This document shows, piece after piece, positions 61,760 through 64,000 of a stretch of DNA of 64,000 nucleotides (the stretch's first letter is position 1; the number at the start of each line of letters is the position of its first letter). Source of the DNA: JAAETI01 sp964195945. Its GTDB lineage: Bacteria; Actinomycetota; Acidimicrobiia; Spongiisociales; UBA5794. The stretch covers positions 6,451 through 70,450 of the forward strand of contig CAXMRC010000037.1 in NCBI GenBank assembly GCA_964195945.1, read 5' to 3'. The notes beneath the pieces are model-generated. The model did no database searches and was not told where the DNA came from. It was given only the letters and a program-made list of their open reading frames with translations. The position numbers were made by a program, and so were the translations under genes.

Positions 61760-62923
61760 TCAACGACTGAGGATGAACTCACCAAACCGGGGCACAGTGA
61801 ATGCGACAAAACCCCGATCAGGGCTGTAGATGAGGCCTTTCTTGAGTAGCTGATCGCGGGCCACCGAGAGGTTCCCTGCGGGCTTCCCGAGATGAGCGGC
61901 AACCGCCGCGGAGCGGGTTGGGTCCTCCCCCAGTTCGGCCATTGCCCGAAGGTATTCACGCTCTTTGGGCGTGGCTCGATCCAGACGAGTTCCAAAGAAA
62001 CCGACGTCGAGTTCCCGACGCGCCTCAACCGACCCCAGTTGCACATCTTCGAGATCGACGGGCGACCGGTCTGCCACATCCCAGATGTGCTTTCCGTATG
62101 CCTGGATGAAGTAGGGGTAGCCACCGGAAGCATCGAGGATGGCCTCGATAGCTGAAACTGTGAATTCAACACCGAGCCGCTGTGCGGGAACCACGAGAGC
62201 CTCGGTGGCCGCGGGAATGGACAGGCTGTCGACGCGTCGATAGCGGAACAGTCGCTCTGCGTAGGTCTTGGATTCAGACAGCTCCTGGGGCAAATGAGGT
62301 AGGCCTGCCCCCGCAATCAACACGGGAAGCTGTTGCTGACTGATCTCGTGGAACGCACCGACTATCGCGGCAAGATCATCTCGGCGAAGATCCTGGAGCT
62401 CGTCGATGAAAATGGCGACGCCGGTGTGCACGGACGCCGCGGCCTTCCCCACTTCGGTTAGAAGCTCAGTGAGATCGATCTCGTCATCACCACTGTCGGC
62501 ACGTCCCGGTTCCGGCTCGACCTCCAGCTTCAAGGAGAACTCGCCAGAAGGCGACGCGGTGACTACGAACGACTTGAGCACCCCGAGAAGTTGGTCAAAG
62601 CGGTGCTCGAGCCGATGTCTGCGATTCAAAGAGCGCAGCAGCAAGTGCACAGCCCGGCCCAGCGAACCGCGCAGCGACATTCCCTCGCGACCCTCCAGCT
62701 TTGCGGTCGACCATTCATACTGCTCCGCCAGGGATTGAAATTCACGAAGCAGCACAGTCTTGCCAACCCCGCGTAGCCCGGAGATCATCAAGGACCGCTC
62801 GGGCAGACCTCGCCCCACCCTTTCCAGCACAACCCGGAAAGCGTCTAGATCATCATCACGACCGGCAAGCTGGGGCGGCTTGACTCCGGCGCCGGGTGCA
62901 TACGGATTGCGAAGCGGATCCAT
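61760..62923 (-). CDS. AAA-type ATPase (Orc1/COG1672-like)
   Basis: A 387-residue ATP-binding protein. After an N-terminal LAGRDDDLDAFRVVLERV come Walker A MISGLRGVGKTVLL (about 46-59), Walker B VAIFIDELQDLRRDDL (about 168-183), and sensor-like VLIAGAGLPHLPQEL. A winged-helix C-terminus (about 300-387) reads RSAAVAAHLGKPAGNLSVARDQLLKKGLIYS. This is the STAND/Orc-like ATPase plus winged-helix layout found in many mobile or defence-associated loci and in archaea. Its 5' leader is AT-rich relative to the neighbourhood and holds a dyad site. A nearby integrase remnant suggests horizontal origin. Confidence 0.8.
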   Translation of the reverse strand: MDPLRNPYAPGAGVKPPQLAGRDDDLDAFRVVLERVGRGLPERSLMISGLRGVGKTVLLREFQSLAEQYEWSTAKLEGREGMSLRGSLGRAVHLLLRSLNRRHRLEHRFDQLLGVLKSFVVTASPSGEFSLKLEVEPEPGRADSGDDEIDLTELLTEVGKAAASVHTGVAIFIDELQDLRRDDLAAIVGAFHEISQQQLPVLIAGAGLPHLPQELSESKTYAERLFRYRRVDSLSIPAATEALVVPAQRLGVEFTVSAIEAILDASGGYPYFIQAYGKHIWDVADRSPVDLEDVQLGSVEARRELDVGFFGTRLDRATPKEREYLRAMAELGEDPTRSAAVAAHLGKPAGNLSVARDQLLKKGLIYSPDRGFVAFTVPRFGEFILSR

Positions 62924-62990
62924 CTCTCGAACCTTATGTAGCTATCTAAGTGAGATTTGATAGAGCTATATAATTGCTCAGATCACAGAC

Positions 62991-63012
62991 TATCAGTCAT
63001 GAGTGATAAAGA
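62991..63012 (-). promoter_or_regulatory. Dyad operator-like site, copy 2
   Basis: TATCAGT-N6-TGATAAAGA in the same orientation as copy 1, with the six central bases unrelated. It stands 67 bases before the ATPase ATG (62923). A second imperfect dyad, TAGCTATC and GATAGAGCTA, lies between it and the start. Confidence 0.6.
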
Positions 63013-63037
63013 GAGAGAATCTGATCGAGCCGGGTCG

Positions 63038-63415
63038 CTACAAGACCAGGGCTGCAACCAGGGCCAGCGCTGGTAATCCGCCCTGGAGGACCGCACCACG
63101 CCACAGACGTCGGTTACTCACCACCAGCACCACCGCGGCCGCAACCATAAAGAGTGCGCAAAACAACAGCAGCAGGTCTTCGTTGTCAAACAAGAACCAC
63201 GAGCCGGCAACGCCAACCAGCGTCCCCAGCGCCAAAAACAGGTTGTAGAAGCCCTGGTTGAGAAGCGCAAACGCCATCGTTTCTGCCTGGTCCGCCGAAC
63301 TGACGCCAAAGATCCTGTGTACGCCGGGCCGCCGCCACAAGAGACTCTCGACAATGAAGAACCCGATATGGGCGAGGGCAGCAAGGGTCATGAGGATGAG
63401 GCTGATCGCAGGCAT
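63038..63415 (-). CDS. DUF1304 membrane protein
   Basis: A 125-residue four-helix membrane protein. MPAISLILMTLAALAHIGFFIVESLLWRRPGVHRIFGV and ALLNQGFYNLFLALGTLVG are characteristic of DUF1304, with the conserved HxGFxxxE and NQGxYNxFLA patterns. Function unknown. The ATG at 63415 is chosen because upstream codons have no similarity. It is read towards the ATPase gene and lies next to tRNA-Lys. Confidence 0.9.
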   Translation of the reverse strand: MPAISLILMTLAALAHIGFFIVESLLWRRPGVHRIFGVSSADQAETMAFALLNQGFYNLFLALGTLVGVAGSWFLFDNEDLLLLFCALFMVAAAVVLVVSNRRLWRGAVLQGGLPALALVAALVL

Positions 63416-63466
63416 GGGTTCGAGACTACAGCAGCGAGCCCCGCGGACGCTGGTAACGTCTCTCCG

Positions 63467-63542
63467 GGGCCTGTAGCTCAATCGGCAGAGCAGCGGACTT
63501 TTAATCCGAAGGTCGTGGGTTCGATTCCCACCGGGCCCACCA
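63467..63542 (+). tRNA. tRNA-Lys (anticodon TTT)
   Basis: A complete cloverleaf: acceptor GGGCCTG pairs with CGGGCCC, the D arm is GCTC/GAGC, the anticodon stem GCGGA/TCCGA has loop CTTTTAA (anticodon TTT), and the T arm is GTGGG-TTCGATT-CCCAC. The discriminator A is followed by an encoded CCA. Downstream lies an integrase remnant, so the 3' end probably served as an attachment site. Confidence 0.97.
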
Positions 63543-63556
63543 CACGAAACCCCTGG

Positions 63557-63775
63557 TCAGAGCTGGTTTTCTGACCTCTCGGCGGGTAGCTCCACAACCT
63601 CCGGTCCGCGCTTGGTCCGCGTGTGGTCCGCGAGACTGGATTCACGGGCGGCGTCAAGCCGGTCCGCAAGGTCCTTGAGATCCTCCGGTAACAGGTGCCC
63701 GTAGCGGTCGAAAGTGACCTGAATCGAAGAATGACCGAGGTGGGCTTGGATCGCCTTGGGGAGACCAAGCCCAAA
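63557..63775 (-). pseudogene. Tyrosine recombinase (integrase), C-terminal fragment
   Basis: About 70 residues of a phage-type integrase remain: LPKAIQAHLGHSSIQVTFDRYGHLLPEDL, with the HxGH and catalytic Tyr of the C-terminal box (HLGHSSI... DRYGHL). It is followed by a normal acidic tail to the stop at 63557. Upstream of about 63775 the frame turns into unrelated sequence, and the Arg and Lys catalytic boxes are missing. Its stop lies 15 bases from tRNA-Lys, the usual position of an integrase beside its attachment site. Probably a scar of an integrated element. Confidence 0.8.
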
Positions 63776-64000
63776 GGGAAACGCAAGGTATCGACCTAGC
63801 CGCCGGCCACTGACCACAACCACAGAACGTGACGAACCAATAACTGGGATCACATCGACATTGAAGCTCGTATGTTTGTCAAGGGTTGTTTGTGGTGGGG
63901 GTTTGGGTCGCGTTGAAGAGCCCCGGTGGTTGCCGGTGGTTTCCCGGAGTTGGCTTTGGTGGACACGACAGGGATGAGTCACCCGTTGTTGGTGGGGACA
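63776..64000. other. Terminal stretch after the integrase remnant
   Basis: No gene is supported. On the minus strand a TTGACA-like -35 motif lies near 63880 in a short AT-richer stretch. The plus strand from about 63880 is G-rich with repeats of GGTGGTT. It could be the edge of another mobile element cut by the window. Confidence 0.35.

Overview
The window is a 64 kb piece of high-GC bacterial chromosome, almost certainly actinobacterial. Supporting traits are a SAM-I riboswitch-controlled metH, a ClpS-DUF2017 gene pair, a UvrD2-like helicase with an HRDC tail, an XRE regulator next to an HbhA-like Lys/Ala/Pro-rich protein, a PIM-type GT87-like membrane glycosyltransferase and many leaderless genes with TANNNT -10 boxes. 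A class Acidimicrobiia-like lineage is my best guess, but that is inference. Most of the window is housekeeping or metabolic, with 1- and 4-base gene overlaps throughout.

Layout. 1-9.8 kb: end of a TetR regulator, MBL hydrolase, HRDC helicase, DUF62 protein, selD (a selenoprotein gene read through an in-frame UGA), a structured leader and mgtE, a lipoprotein and a PabC/IlvE-type aminotransferase. 9.9-22.8 kb: VOC protein, NAD synthetase, YbdK-type ligase, M20 amidohydrolase, metF-metH behind a SAM riboswitch, P450, tyrA-aroF. 22.9-31.5 kb: SDR plus a Rho_N/zinc/acyltransferase fusion, XRE regulator plus HbhA-like protein, DUF4332, MobA-like transferase, an HTH-clpS-DUF2017-membrane protein operon, DivIVA-like, DUF454, SRAP. 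31.5-42.2 kb: a complete glycogen cluster (malQ, glgP, glgX, glgA, glgC, glgB). 42.3-49.6 kb: ABC exporter plus glycosyltransferase, a decayed methyltransferase, a 5'-3' exonuclease, aldehyde dehydrogenase, sulfurtransferase. 49.8-59.3 kb: a compact purine operon (purSSL-purQ-purC-purE-purF-purDM-purN). 59.3-64 kb: an endonuclease IV/LigD-polymerase fusion, a Tad-like protein and an AAA ATPase sharing an operator-like site, DUF1304, tRNA-Lys and an integrase remnant.

How the genes work together. The purine genes form one translationally coupled unit covering most steps from PRPP to IMP. Class II PurE explains the absence of purK, and the PurC-PurE and PurD-PurM-PurN orders match those of the animal PAICS and GART fusion enzymes. 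The glycogen genes cover ADP-glucose synthesis, chain elongation, branching, phosphorolysis, debranching and glucan transfer. metH-metF is a one-carbon/methionine operon controlled by SAM. DNA repair is represented by the helicase, SRAP, FEN-like exonuclease and the nuclease-polymerase fusion. The most notable single observations are the selenocysteine-containing SelD with its missed 5' end, the AP endonuclease IV-LigD PolDom fusion, the eukaryote-like purine enzyme arrangement, and a repeated dyad site in front of two genes near the tRNA-Lys integration scar.
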